From positions 6,531,001 to 6,595,000 of the forward strand of contig NC_087073.1 in the NCBI RefSeq assembly GCF_026151205.1: a stretch of 64,000 nt of DNA, read 5' to 3'. Below, in pieces: positions 31,184-43,873 of this stretch (position 1 is its first letter; every line of letters begins with the position of its first letter). This DNA comes from Bolinopsis microptera (taxonomy: Eukaryota; Ctenophora; Tentaculata; Lobata; Bolinopsidae). The translations under genes were made by a program, and so were the position numbers. The notes beneath the pieces were generated by a model. The model was not told the DNA's origin, made no database searches, and saw nothing but the letters and a program-made list of their open reading frames with translations.

Positions 31184-34100
31184 ATCAGACTGATGAAGTT
31201 TATTATTTTTGTATTTACACTTTGTATTATTATAATTAATGTTCCAAATTCCATTAAACTATAAGAATCTGAAGTTACAATTTCATCCCATAAGTCACAG
31301 ATGTACTTACTCTTATTTTCATTGTACCTTTAAAATTTATTTCTAAACAGGCCGTTTAGCTGTTATGATGGATCAGAAGGGTTCACAGTAAATATCAGGT
31401 GGTAAAACGTCTATAATTCCAGCCGGTTGTTGGAGACTGTCTTACAGTTGAATAAAGAAGAAGCATCACTAAAACTACATGATGACACAGCCATGAACCA
31501 GATGGTGAAACTTCATTCAAGTCTACACGTGAAGTCTACTGCAATAGTACCATCATTAGTCTGAAAGTTGCGACTCATGATAGTTTTAATGTTCAATGTT
31601 AATAGCCAATGCTAGACGTTGATCATATATTTTTGAGTTGCAATATTAGCTAAATCAGACATTGTATTGATGAAGCATCGTGACGCTGACACAATTTTTG
31701 GCACATAAACTTGGCACTGTTCGATACTACTAAATAACATGTGTCAGAGCAGTCGAATTCAAGGAAGTAGTTACCAGTAGTTCATGCAGTGTAATTTACC
31801 ATTATTTATTCACTACCGTTTATATAAGCCAGGTAATGACAGCTGCAAGACTCCAGAGGTCTGTTGCAGTGATATTTATATTTTATGATTATGTATATAC
31901 TTTGGGAGTCCTGGAGTGTAGCTAGCAGGAGTTGCACTCTGTGGGTACGGCGAGAAGGCTTCCCGCTCACCGCAGGAGGCCAGCGTCCGTTGACCGTAAC
32001 CGAGAAAGAAAGAGTAGTTTACCAATATTGATTCACTAACGTTACAAATAACGTTTGCAATGAAGATATCTAACAAATCATGACAGAGGCAATCATCACC
32101 GAACCTTAGTAAATTTCTATGTTTTTGACCGTGAGAGTTTTCGCTGACGTTAAGCTACGGCCTACCAGTTTTACACTTACAGAGTACGATTTAACCTTTT
32201 TACAGTGCACAATTTAAAAGAGGGAATAAGACTTTATGGTTATACTAATAGTAATACATGTTGTTTGAAGTGCCAGCATTATCAAAAGTGTAGAAAATAG
32301 AAAATTTTCGATGTGCTAAAAATCTGAAACTGTAATAATTGTCAGAAACGGTTACTTATGACATGCATGATGTAATGGGGCAAGTTGTTTGCATAAATGG
32401 ATCTGGAAGAATAGAGAGTGTCCGGTGTCACAGATCATTCATTCTTCAATGTCTCAATTCTAAGAAGAATATTATTGATGTACATTGTACGTCGTACGAT
32501 TACGATCATAATGGAAATATCTGAATAGGTAACGAATCACAAAAGACCTCGTAGTTGGTTCCTGATATAAATCTAGAAAGTATAAGCAATCTAACCATCT
32601 ACTAATTTATGACAAACAAACCGACGATGTCACGATACAAACCCCTGATCAGCAAATACTCATCAACCATGAATAGCCCTTAATTTCTAACTACGCTTAA
32701 TCTCTTTGAGCGAGCGTGTATAATAGCGTAACAGTTCCACTCCTATGAGGTGAAATAACAAAGTGTCCTAAGCATAGTTGAGAGTAGGCTACGATGACCG
32801 TCCTGTTTTTAAAGAGGCTTATATATAATAATCTATACACGCTTACTCTCACCAGCACATGTTCATTCTATGGGGGTCCTAGTAGGAGTAGTAAGCCGTG
32901 TCTTTGTGTAATGCAATAGTTACTTTATCATTATGTAAGTTAAGTTACAGTTAAATAAGTAAAAGCTATTGTAAACCAGATGGTCTCGTTACTTCTGGTC
33001 CAGGTTTAGGGGAGGAACAGCTTGGTACGTGGTTTGTGTCTGTTATGACAATAACAGAAATCTTCTGAAGAGCCTTGCACTTGGGAAATATCGGCGAATT
33101 TTCAACGAGAACAACAGAGCTACAGAACGAAGAGAAACACTGCTGCTCCTTACAAACTGCAAATAAGTAAATACTCCAAGACTTCATCATACGAGGATGT
33201 TAAGAGTTTTATTTGTCTCACAACCAAAATTAGATTTTTCCATTAATATATCAAAATGCAGCTGTACTCATTTACTAAGATCCTTCATAATTCTAGTCAG
33301 ATTGATCGTTGAAGTAACCACCTGTTTTTTCTTGCACTGGATAATTGGGACGAGTAATCAGGACTAAGGTCAAGTAATCACCAGATCAGCTGTCTCCAGA
33401 ATTAGATGAACGAATTACGTAGTAGAATGAAGAATTCTAACATACTCTGTTCTCTTCATTAATCTAACAGTGCCCAACACTGCTATCACAACAATTGTCG
33501 AGTAGAATATTAATATGCAAAAGTTGTGATTTAAGCCAAAAGTATTGTTGTGACTTAGGCCGCGTATGAGGCAGATCAGCTTTCTCCAGAATTATATGGA
33601 AGTATTGAAGTTATCAGAATCGATCTAGGTACCATTGTCCAACACTGCTATCAGTATCATCGAGTAGAATATTAATAGAAATAGCAAATATTTTCAAGGG
33701 AAACCAGACAGAAATTGATTAAAGTGGTTTAAAATCGAAATTAGAAATTTGCACAAAATATATGCCAGTACTACTATACGAAATTCGGTAAAAAACCCCA
33801 AAATCGCCATATTCAGGTGCCTATAAAGAAAACCATGTTAAAATTATACTAGAGATCTGAAATTTTACAGGGCGTCTAGACGTTGACCAAATCGACTACA
33901 CTAACGATGCGTTCAAATTTGCAGGCTGTGAATGAATGGGAAAAAAAACGACCAACCGATTTCATTCTCGGTATTTTGCGTTTGGGTACGGTAACAGTAA
34001 TTTGAATTGATATCAATTCCTTTTGTTTGGAAAAAGGATACACTGACGACGGTCCGCTCTACCCCATTTTGGGTGTTGGTTAAAAATGTAAGTAATAAAA

Positions 34101-34326
34101 AGTATGAAAAGTTGGAAAATGCATTTGTATTCCAACATGAGGAACGTGCCAACCGTAATAACGCATATAATACAGCCACCATAATATAAACTGAGGATTT
34201 ATTGAGAAGTGATAATTATGGGATGAGTGAGAATGAAGCTTTCCAAGGAATCATGACGTTCCTAGCCGATATGAGTACCTTAACCTGATTGAATTAGTAG
34301 AAAATATCAGTATAAACCGTACTTAC
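31184..34326. other. gene-free stretch
   Basis: No clear exon. A Cys-rich minus-strand frame at about 32966-33156 follows a good acceptor (TTATTTGCAG) and ends in a stop, but it has no homology I recognise and does not fit the phase of the 34327-34406 exon. Part of a 0.26-kb-type foldback arm lies at about 33925-34085. Confidence 0.45.
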
Positions 34327-34406
34327 CCTGAGCCATCTTGTGTGTTGTTGATTCCGCTAGATCCGCTCACAGGTAGGATTCTGTCTTCGTCATAGGAGTT
34401 GTCCAT
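34327..34406 (-). CDS. candidate first coding exon, possibly of receptor B (distal alternative)
   Basis: The ATG at 34406 has an ideal context (CCCACCATGG). The frame gives 26 codons, MDNSYDEDRILPVSGSSGIN through NTQDGS, ending GG|GTAAGT. It is acidic and carries an N-N-T glycosylation site, as expected of a receptor's extracellular N-terminus. Phase 2 matches the receptor B exon at 13166 (GG+G = Gly). The implied intron is 21 kb, long for this window, so it may instead start an unrecognised gene. That it is an exon is likely; its partner is uncertain. Confidence 0.45.
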
Positions 34407-36299
34407 GGTGGGATCTCGAGGGAACAATTAGGTTTAATTCAAAATATTGGCAGAGCATCCATTTGTCGAATCGGCAAATTACATTATCAATATGACAATG
34501 AAATCGCTATATGAGCATAAAGAATTGGAAAATGGCTCAAATATTATTTAAGTGATTACAACCATGATGTTAAATGTCTGGATACCCTCTTGCAAATTGG
34601 ATTCCCAGTTCAAAATATAAATTGAACTGTTCCTGGCACAATAAATCCCAAAATAAAAATTGCAGGATTTATTACTGAGAATCTAAAGCTGCGGAAAGAA
34701 GCAGCAAACGTACGACTCACTCAGAAGACTAGTTTTTAAGAGAGTTTCTACCTTGCATATAGACGTAAAGAAGTGTTAAAATTATAAGGACTGTTTTATT
34801 ATCTTCAATCTTGGCACCTCAGATTATGATTTGCGGGGAGGTAGTATGCTTTTAAATTAGCCATAATCTTTCTAAGTGCCCACAGCAGATATTATCATAA
34901 CAAACAGGTGCGAGATGTTAGAGTATAATACGTTTTTAATGACTTGTAATTAACACCGAATCATGTTCTTAACACACAGGTTATTCTCTAATGAGAATCT
35001 GCATAGTGGCAACTATAACTCCTACAAGAATGTTAACAAAATTACATAGGACTCAAAAACTTTGGTTCTTAGAAATGGAAACTCGAATTTTTGAGAATCG
35101 CCTGAAAACATGCTCCCTGAGTTGAGAGAAAACTAAAATTCACAACAGCAGACAGCAAAATAAAGGAAGTCTGGAGGTTCCTAACCAGGTAAAATATAGT
35201 CATAGGATATAAATTAGTGATCGAGGGAGCGAGGGGGTATGGGATTATAAATACCCCCGATTAACATAACAAGTCACCACATTAGCCATGGTGGATGGGT
35301 GCAGTGATGCACACGATAGATTTATAAGGAGCCACTCATCCGTGAGGGAGCACTGTTTATTGTGGAGAGGTTAACAATAAGCTTTGAAGTGCAGCACCCA
35401 GCACCGGCTTTGAAGTACGTGGTAAAATGGGTTGATGAGGGGTAGGGTTACAGTGTCTTAAAAACATTCAGCGCTCGTTAGAGACGGCCAAAACAAGATC
35501 TAACTTGTTAATAGGCGGAACTGATGAGAACCGTCAACCTACCAATATTCTATACGATAAGTAAAAATAGGACATCAAGTTACTAAATAGGGCGGTAGTA
35601 ACTATGAAGTCTCTGCAGCTGCGAATTGTTGCGACTGCACGTGCAATTACAATACCAGTTTCAAGGTTAGCTGATCCCGGTGCTGCATAATTTCACGGTG
35701 TTGGAGACTCCCAAAATAGTACCTAGCCAGAGGAAGCACGTGGCTGCGGTTACATGTGGGGATAGGAGGTTTTATTCGACATTAAAGGGTACTAAACTGC
35801 TGACTGCAGTACAAGTTTGATTTATTTTGGGGAATAGCAATCCTAGTAGTACCCATTTTCCAATCAAATTGCAGTTCGGAGTCTGTACTAATTCTTAGAG
35901 AGGTACTATAATATAACACCGAGGATGCGATGTCGTATTAAGAGACGGATATAAAAATAGTGGCTCTGGTTAAATGACGACAGCTGAAGACGATGAAGAT
36001 TGTTGTGCAATCATTATAAAATCGGGAAGAGTATTGACGAATTGTCCGCCACCAAGAGAAAACACTCTAAAAATTGCAACAAATCTTGAAACTGTTAAAG
36101 ATTGCGGTCATTGTTGCAAACCCATCTCCTGATTCAATCTGTTAAAATGGTGTCTATTAATACTGATACGTTATCTTGGAACAACAAATCCTCGGAAGTA
36201 TGATTCGAGGTAGATCTCGGGCAAAAAATCTAGACAGCAAAAACAAAACTAATGGTCGTCAAGTAAAAGTGAACCACACAGAGCTAGCTTGAACACAAC

Positions 36300-36888
36300 T
36301 AGGAACCGACCGGAACGGCTTTTTTGCTGCCGGACCGGACCGGACCGGACCGGATCTCAATAAAAAATCCGGCAAGCCGGACCGGACCGGACCGGATACC
36401 GGATTCGGGCTCTTATTGAAAGGCTCGCCGGATTTTACCGGATTTCAAACAGTTGCTGCACGATAATTTCGAATATAGTATCTAGATACCCCCTGACGAG
36501 CTGGCGCCTGTGCGCCGTGCACGTGCAACAAATATAGCAATACAATGAGCTCGGACTTGGAGTCTCCAACCTCTGCACAGTGATTCAGACTGTCTGGCGT
36601 TTGTGAACATTTTGCGCCAGTATCTAAATTAATCTGCTGAGACTTAGTGTCTCGTCTAAACTGCTGTAGGGCGACAGTCAGCCGGGGATCGCTAAGCTGG
36701 GATGATATTTTGATAGTAAGATAATAGTTAAGTTATAAAAAATATAAGTTCACTCGATAAAAATAGGAATGAGTTTAAAATCCGGTTCTGGCTAAAATCA
36801 GCATTAAAACCGGACCGGACCGGACCGGATCAAAAACGGCCGGATACCGGACCGGACCGGACCGGACCGGATTTCCGGTCGGTTCTTA
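36300..36888. mobile_element. hAT-like miniature element with CCGGA pentamer arrays
   Basis: It begins TAGGAACCGACCGG and ends CCGGTCGGTTCTTA, an inverted pair with one mismatch. It is flanked on both sides by AACACAAC, an 8-bp target duplication typical of hAT transposons. Sub-terminal regions on both sides are runs of (CCGGA)n. The core is ordinary AT-rich DNA without a transposase. Confidence 0.85.
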
Positions 36889-39800
36889 AACACAACTACT
36901 CGTCTAGACGTACGTAAACAAGATTAGGGTGGCTATTTTGTGGTTTTTGTACTTTAACATCACGCGGGAGAGGGATTATGTTCTTTATTATCCGTACTCC
37001 GTAGTACTGAACCACACCTGGCGCACAGTTCGCATCCTGAACCACCTGTTGGGGGCCATTAGGTCCAGATTATTGGCAGGAAGGTGATAAGTACCCCCAC
37101 TATTATTCAGATCTAGTGGCAGTGACGATATTGGGGGTACTTTAGCGCGGGTTTATAATATAGGATAGGTACTGGGTGTACTTGATAGCGCGCTCATAAT
37201 AGTGCCAGTTAGGACACTGACTAAGTTATCCTGCACCGTGCTTAAAATGGCATATCAGGCTGCCCACTGCCCAGTCCTTATATCAAAATTTAGTAAGCAT
37301 GGTCTGCACTTTCTAATTCTTATGTAGGAGCGACTGAATAATATGAAGGAGCGCAATTCAAATACTGGACGTATGAAAATGTCTTAGATAATCGATCAAA
37401 TTATGAATGATTTCTTTTTTAGTGCCGCTGTATAGGCACTGCTTTTATCGAAGAATTTATGTACTATGGCTACAGATCACAATTTTTTCCGTTTAACGTA
37501 AACCCGAGAACGAGTTCCAACTTCAAATTATATTTTTATTTGGGTTATATTTTTATTTGGGTTTCCACGCTAAAAAGAAAGTTCCATCAAAGATTTATAT
37601 CGAGATCGTCAATGTTTAACTACAGCCATAGGATGAAAACCTTTAGTGTTTTTCGGTATTATTTCGGCATATTATTAGATGCAAATTTAAAATTTGAAAT
37701 AGCTCCATTTTTAAAACCTTTATTTTTAAAATTTAATCTTTTTCGCTAGAATGTAAACAATTATTAATGACCACTTCGACAGTTTTATATACTTTATAGC
37801 TTGTTCTTTATGAAGTTTTATAAATGTTTTTAATATTAATAACGAAAAATATCGTTCTATACATATTATTTTCTAGAGACTCACCATCTATAGAAGTAGG
37901 TTGTAATAGTAGGCGTAATTAGGCGTGAGTAGGGCGTTGGTAATGTTACTTTTTCTATTCCAGGAACTCCAGTCGTAAATCGTTAATACGATGTTTTTGT
38001 CACATTCTAAATTGAAAGTTAATAAGTGTTAACTGCAGTTACAGTTGAACAAAAAATTCGATATTAAAACTTAAAATCAAGTACATTACGTAACTAAAAA
38101 GTAGATGGAATTTACTGAAGAGCAGATTCGCACAATCTTGTCTAACATAGAAACATTTGAAGTCCAACACGATTAGGTTTAAAAGTACAGTCAAGCAATT
38201 TCATTAAATACATACAGGTTTAAATGAAGATGAGTTGTACTGTCACCAGCATTTAATGCTTCCACCTGAGCATTATAAATGTAGATTTTAGGTGGAAGTC
38301 ATGTATGTTAGAAATCAATGCAAAGCGAAATTCAATCTTCATTATCAGCACTGACTGCACCATTTCTTGATTGAATGACGTATTATTCTCTTGAATACGG
38401 GTTTAACTATATAGTATCAACTTTATAAGACGCTATAGTTTCGTATCGGGTTAATTTAACTTATCAGAGCCCTGAGAAGCAATAAAATAAAAGAAACTCT
38501 ATTAAAATATCAGTAGAACAAATAAAATCATCAAACATACAATAAAAACGATCAAATCAAATACAAAACCCCGGGGTATTAAATTGTAAAACATTTGAAA
38601 TGTAGCAAATAATTATAAAATTCAGAGCCACTGATTATAAAATACATGTCATATCTACGATTATCGTATGACGCTGGTAAAGATTTGTAATTTCAGATAG
38701 TCAAAGAAAATAATGAAAGTAGTGCAATCTAGCAGATGAAACAACGGTTAGATTAATTAAATCATCAGAAACGTGCTAAGTAAAAGCAATTTCGTGACGA
38801 CTTTTAAAAATTGTAAGAATCTGAAACATTTCCGATTAAAAGCCCAACTATAAGAAGCAGTAAAAGCATGGCAAGATGACAGAAACAAGATAAGGATCCA
38901 CACAAAACGATATCACCCCAGATCATGACCCTGATCCTAGCCAGCTGGTAATGACTTGAAAATATGGGCCGCCTCCCCACAAGATCCTAAGTGCCCTAGT
39001 GAGCCCCAGAACACCGGGACTCAAACTAAAAGCGAAGGGAACTGATATGAACGTACAATAAGGGGCTGATCACGTGACTAACCACGTGTTAGGACGAGAT
39101 CATACGGCCCTTTCACGTGCTTAGTCTTTACAACTTACTGAAACTTGGCCCCTATACTTGTGGGGCAAGGGGGCTGACTGATATTAGGTTACATATGTCC
39201 AGATTAATATGTCAGTTGTCATGAGGACATTACGGAATGGGGCCCCTGGAATAGAGGTACCTGGTGATTATTACCAGTGGTCGTGACGAGGATATCGCCT
39301 CAGAGGTAGCTGGTAATTATGACGTGGATATCGAACGTTGGGGCTGTCAGGTGTTATGGAGATTATTGGTGAGGGATAGTACCTAAAATATGCTATAGCA
39401 ACTGACAGAATATGTAGTGAGGAATAACGATTTTCTTTTTGTGGCAGGAATTTAAGCAGGGGTTTGGTAATTTAAGAGTTATATTTTACTTAAACAGTTA
39501 TACATTGTAGACAATGATTTACCGGAAGCCTTGAAGTTAAACGATTTAAAATAGCAAAGCTTCCTGGTTAGTCGGGTTTGATAAACAACAAATCTCAGAA
39601 CTGAGGGAAGCAAGAACCCCATGCTTATTTAAGTTCCCACGTTGAATCGGGGGTTTAAATTTGAGTGCAACTGTAAACTTGTGGAGGCCTTTTTGTCCAA
39701 ATTGAGACAGCAAAAAATGTGAAAATGCATCCTTTAACTCTAAGGCCAAAGAAGTAGGTACAGGCATTATTAAAATACAATCTTCGGGTCTATAATCTAT

Positions 39801-40994
39801 AATGTCATTGCAATAATCGCCACGGACGATATTGAAAATGGCAAGCAATTCATTCTTTCTTTGTCCATAAGACGGACAATCACGAACTAGAGAACGCTCA
39901 CAACATTTCCAAACCTGGTTATGCCTACATTCCCCTATGATTACTAATTAATGAGTTCTCCTCGCAACATATTTTACAGATCACATCCCTACTTCCCGTG
40001 ACCCCCCAATCTGTGAATCGTCTCCTACAGACTATTATATATAGAAGTCCCGCGACTCCTGAAATCACACGCCACCAATTAGCTTCACGACACAATTACA
40101 CAGTTATTCGTCCTGAGAATCTTCGAGACCGTTTTGGTCGGAGGGCAGAGTAACGGCAAGTCTAGACATAGGGTAATCCAGCGCCAGCAACCTTTTTACT
40201 GCTATCTGCAGGGGAAAAAAAGGAAGTTAAAAGAGTGAGGAATATTATAGTTATATTATATATTTGTAGTACAGCGCTAAGTAGAATAGTACAAATTTTA
40301 TGGTTTCTTGATATGCTTTTACAGTATATTAAAACCTGAATAATAAAAAGCTTTTGTGATTATATAAAAACCTTGGTATGCCGTGCGTAGAATTATGAAG
40401 CTAAGTGACGAACAGCATGAAAGTAAAGACAACTATTTAACAGATTAACTCGAGACTTTTAAATCTGAGCCACTTAAGTCTTAACCCAAATTGCTGCTCG
40501 ATGATGGTATGCCGACATAGTTCCAACCCTTATAGTTTATTCTTTGATGTAGTGAAATGATCTAACTGATCAAAGGGATTTAACCTAAGATTTTATAAAA
40601 CCTTTTTAAAATATGCTTTATATAAGTCGCAACGGCATAAAATAACCTAATTTATGCGCCGGACGTAACTTAAACTCGAAGTTTGAGCTGACTCAAGAAG
40701 GTATATTAAAATGTTTGCTTTCCTGTTGACACTGATTGATTCGCGGGTTTTATTTCTTTACCTCTGCGCTAAGTTTAAGCTGTTGATCACCCTATTAGAT
40801 TATCAGCTTATCTGACTATCACATTCACTGACTTGCCTCTAAGTTCAAAAGGCCCCATCCATGCAATATGGGCAGCGGTTTGAGTGGTACAACTTCGGGT
40901 GGCTGCAATCCTCTGTGCTGATGTCCTGGTGTTAGGTGACTGTCAGAATCAAACTTCATGTGGTGCTGCACCGTACTATGGACGTGAACCTTAT

Positions 40995-41068
40995 GACCCT
41001 AACTAGACGGCACGTAACGCGTCGAGTAATCGATTACGAGATGCGTTACGTGCCGTCTAGCTAGGATC
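40995..41068. repeat. 18-bp perfect hairpin with a palindromic loop
   Basis: CTAGACGGCACGTAACGC (41003-41020) and its exact complement (41043-41060) flank a loop that contains the palindrome GTAATCGATTAC. Weaker pairing extends four to eight bases outwards. It is GC-rich relative to its surroundings. Confidence 0.75.
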
Positions 41069-43721
41069 AATGACTCCATTTCGTACTGCAGTCTGTCTGC
41101 TAGCACCTCAGAACTTAACCAAGGGTTCACCTCACAAGGTAGGAATCATATTCCATTCTCTGTCAGAACTCAGAAGCTCTAGGTCCATCTATCACATTAC
41201 CTGGGCACTCATTAAGATGATCTTTGAAAGCCCGACTCGACTGTGCTAATCACGCTAACGCGTGAAACAGTACAGCTTGATGAATGGTCACCAAGCTAAC
41301 GCCTGGATTCGACCCTAAACTCAAAATCAACGAAATTAAATAGTACTGTTAAAAGCATAGTTAGAGTGAACTTTTAAACGGTTGCAGATTTAGAGAAAAT
41401 TCGTGACTTTCGTGACTTTCACCATTTTAAGAATATGTAACCATACAACATGTCTTTTAAATTTTGAAGAATCTAATCTTTGTAACCTGGTCGCATTTGA
41501 TTAGATAAGCAGGTGAGATAGGTACGACCCAATAAGTGCGAAATAGGGGTCGAGTTTAATACTTGAGTCACTGCAAAATCATACATCATTATAAGACCAG
41601 AGAGTTATGTAGACATTTGAGCACTGATAATAGGTTTGAGGTAAGCATTTAGATATTTATGATTTAACCGATGGTTATATTGAGCACAAATGACAGTCGT
41701 CAGCAAATGTCATTATGAAGTTCAAAGATCTATAACACCCCTAGACGCGAGAGATCTATAAACGCACGCTCACAACAACATTCACAGCAAATCCCTAGTT
41801 CTGCAAATAAATAAATAAGCGACAATAATAACACGACAGTACTTCTGTATCCAATAACAGAGAAACAAAAGAAGCCAAAGCAGTGGCCCCAAAAGTCTCA
41901 GTCAGAAATGCCCGATGTCTGGCGCATGAACTCGGGGGAGAGTAAAGAAGCTTTAGAAGAAGATGAGGGAACTCTGTCGTTACTATAGTAACCCTTTCAG
42001 TATACCCGCTACTACGACTATACTAGGATCGTGTTCAAAGCACGGGATCTTTACAGCGAACATCAGAGTCGCGGTCAGGGCTTCACGACCAAAGTTCAGT
42101 CGGTTTCTGTGCACTACCAGTCATCAAAATTGTCATACCTTGGAAAGAGAACTCCTGAGAAGGGGGTTGCAAAATTTTTCGATCAAAATTTGTCTAAACA
42201 CTCAAACCAGGAGAAAAAGCTTTTCTTAAAGTCTGTTAAAACTCAGTTCCAGCAATCCAGACACTCAGTTCCAGCAATCCAGACACTCCTGTGATATTTC
42301 ATCCTTTTGAAAACAACAAGTTTCTTCCACACATTGTTTCACATTGTAAAAGTGTGATTCGTAATGAGGTCCCCCCTCTCCTACATGTGCTGGTAGCAAC
42401 TCTTACTGGCAGGCGAGTACTGGATAGTTGATGATTGTGCTCTTAAGAACGGCCAGGTACGGGAAGTTTAGAGCTGAAATCAAACTACAGTGAAGTATGC
42501 TACTACTAATTTCCAGCCATCAGCAGTTGCATTGCACTACCAGTGTCCTGTCATTAGAATGAAAGGAGTATTGAATTAGCTGGATTACTTTCGCAGACGG
42601 AACCAACTTGTAGTGAGCCTCTTAAATTCTCAAATAACAGTTTTGCATTTTATCATGCACTTGCAGTTAAGTGTATAAAAGTACAAGCTTAGTTTCCCCA
42701 AAAAGAAGTACAAGCCTAGTTTCCCCCAAAAGATTATACATTAGAAATGTGGCCGTGTCATCATGTCATGGTCTGGAGATTAGGGCTGAAAACTGGTGTG
42801 AATGTGATTGTTAAAACATCTCTCGGAAGACATAGAGTTACTGAGCTGGATACTGGTACTTACTCGTCCTGACTGAAACTTTCAAATATCATTCCACCGA
42901 AATAGCAGCGAAATCATGACTCTTTTTAATCAATCTAAAGCGACGGAATATCCAAATTCAATATCAGAACTATGTAACGCAATCCTTCAACGCCCGCCAC
43001 GCGCGTGCGTCGCGTCAAAATACAGGTATAATGATATTATAACCGTCAATTTCATGTCCCATTAAGCATTTAATTTGACCTCTTCATGGTGATGGCTTAA
43101 ACGTTTTAACCCGAATTCGAATCAATGTCCAATTTGAGTGATTTTAACCATTGGGGTAGTTATGTATTTTGTTTTGAGATCAGGAAAATATTTGCGTGAT
43201 TCTTCTGGTATCGATGAAAGATTTGACGTAAAAACTCATTTATCTTTCAGTTTCACCGCTCGACAGCTCGACTGCTAAGAATCTGAACTCTTAAGTGGTG
43301 GCCGTTACTTATGATCATGGTAATACTTTTATTAGGCAATCGCATGTCCAATTAACCATTTAATTTGACTTCTTGGTGAATGATGGATGGCTTTAACTAT
43401 GTAACCAGAATCAGCAAATCTTCAAATTTCTGAGACATCTTAAAGATGAGGGAGTAGAACCGTTGTAATATATAATTAAATATTGTAATGCATGATTATA
43501 TATTCTGCTTTGAGACCTGGTAAATTCTCTAGCAATGCTGGAACCTGTTACTTCCTCACAGAAGTAGGGATTATAAGTACTGAGTTATCTAATTGGTGAA
43601 ACTACCATCATTACTGATTTATCGATTTCATACTCTACGTCAGCTAACGCTGATCATCATACGAATTAGAAACAGTTCGCAAACCAGTTGCAATCTAACA
43701 TCTATTAATATTAAGAAGTTT

Positions 43722-43873
43722 TCATTCAATGGCCAGTGGCCCAATTAAAATCTCAGTTGAAAACAACAGCAAAAAAACACGGACCTCCTCGGTAGCAGCC
43801 ACGCAGGCCGTGTCTGTGATGACGTTCAGCTCAGCAGTAGGAAATAATATTGATAGTCGCTGCACCGCAACAT
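43722..43873 (-). CDS. possible terminal ADAM10 exon, or a plus-strand first exon
   Basis: On the minus strand, acceptor ATCATTGCAG leads into a 49-residue frame (VAVQRLSILFPTAELN...) to a stop. It is in phase with a donor G|GTTTGT at 44107. On the plus strand the same bases give an ATG at 43729 and a 53-codon frame ending CTG|GTAAGA. One reading must be wrong. Neither protein matches anything I know. Confidence 0.3.

Larger units (their letters stand above)
34407..43721. other. gene-free stretch
   Basis: Apart from the CCGGA element at 36300-36888 and a hairpin at 40995-41068, nothing convincing. Open frames at 37459-37749, 39546-39848 and 41963-42294 match no family known to me. Small tandem repeats occur at 42243-42289 (22-23 bp x2) and 42688-42734. 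A pair of diverged ~60-bp repeats (ATGTCC...ATTAA.CATTTAATTTGAC) lies at about 43030-43085 and 43330-43380. Confidence 0.45.

Noticed and set aside
32966-33190. Cys-rich minus-strand frame after a good acceptor
   Set aside because: It goes out of frame (immediate stop) if joined to the 34327-34406 exon and resembles no domain I know.
35286-35370. Plus-strand ATG in good context (GCCATGGTGG) with a 27-codon frame and a GT
   Set aside because: The donor AG|GTTAAC is weak, no following exon was identified, and the peptide is unfamiliar.
39546-39848. 100-codon minus-strand frame
   Set aside because: No family resemblance or initiation context; its length can occur by chance in 64 kb.
41963-42294. 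Overlapping plus-strand frames of about 88 codons
   Set aside because: They have no recognisable domain, no splice signals that fit and no neighbours to support them. The end of the frame runs through a 22-bp tandem repeat.
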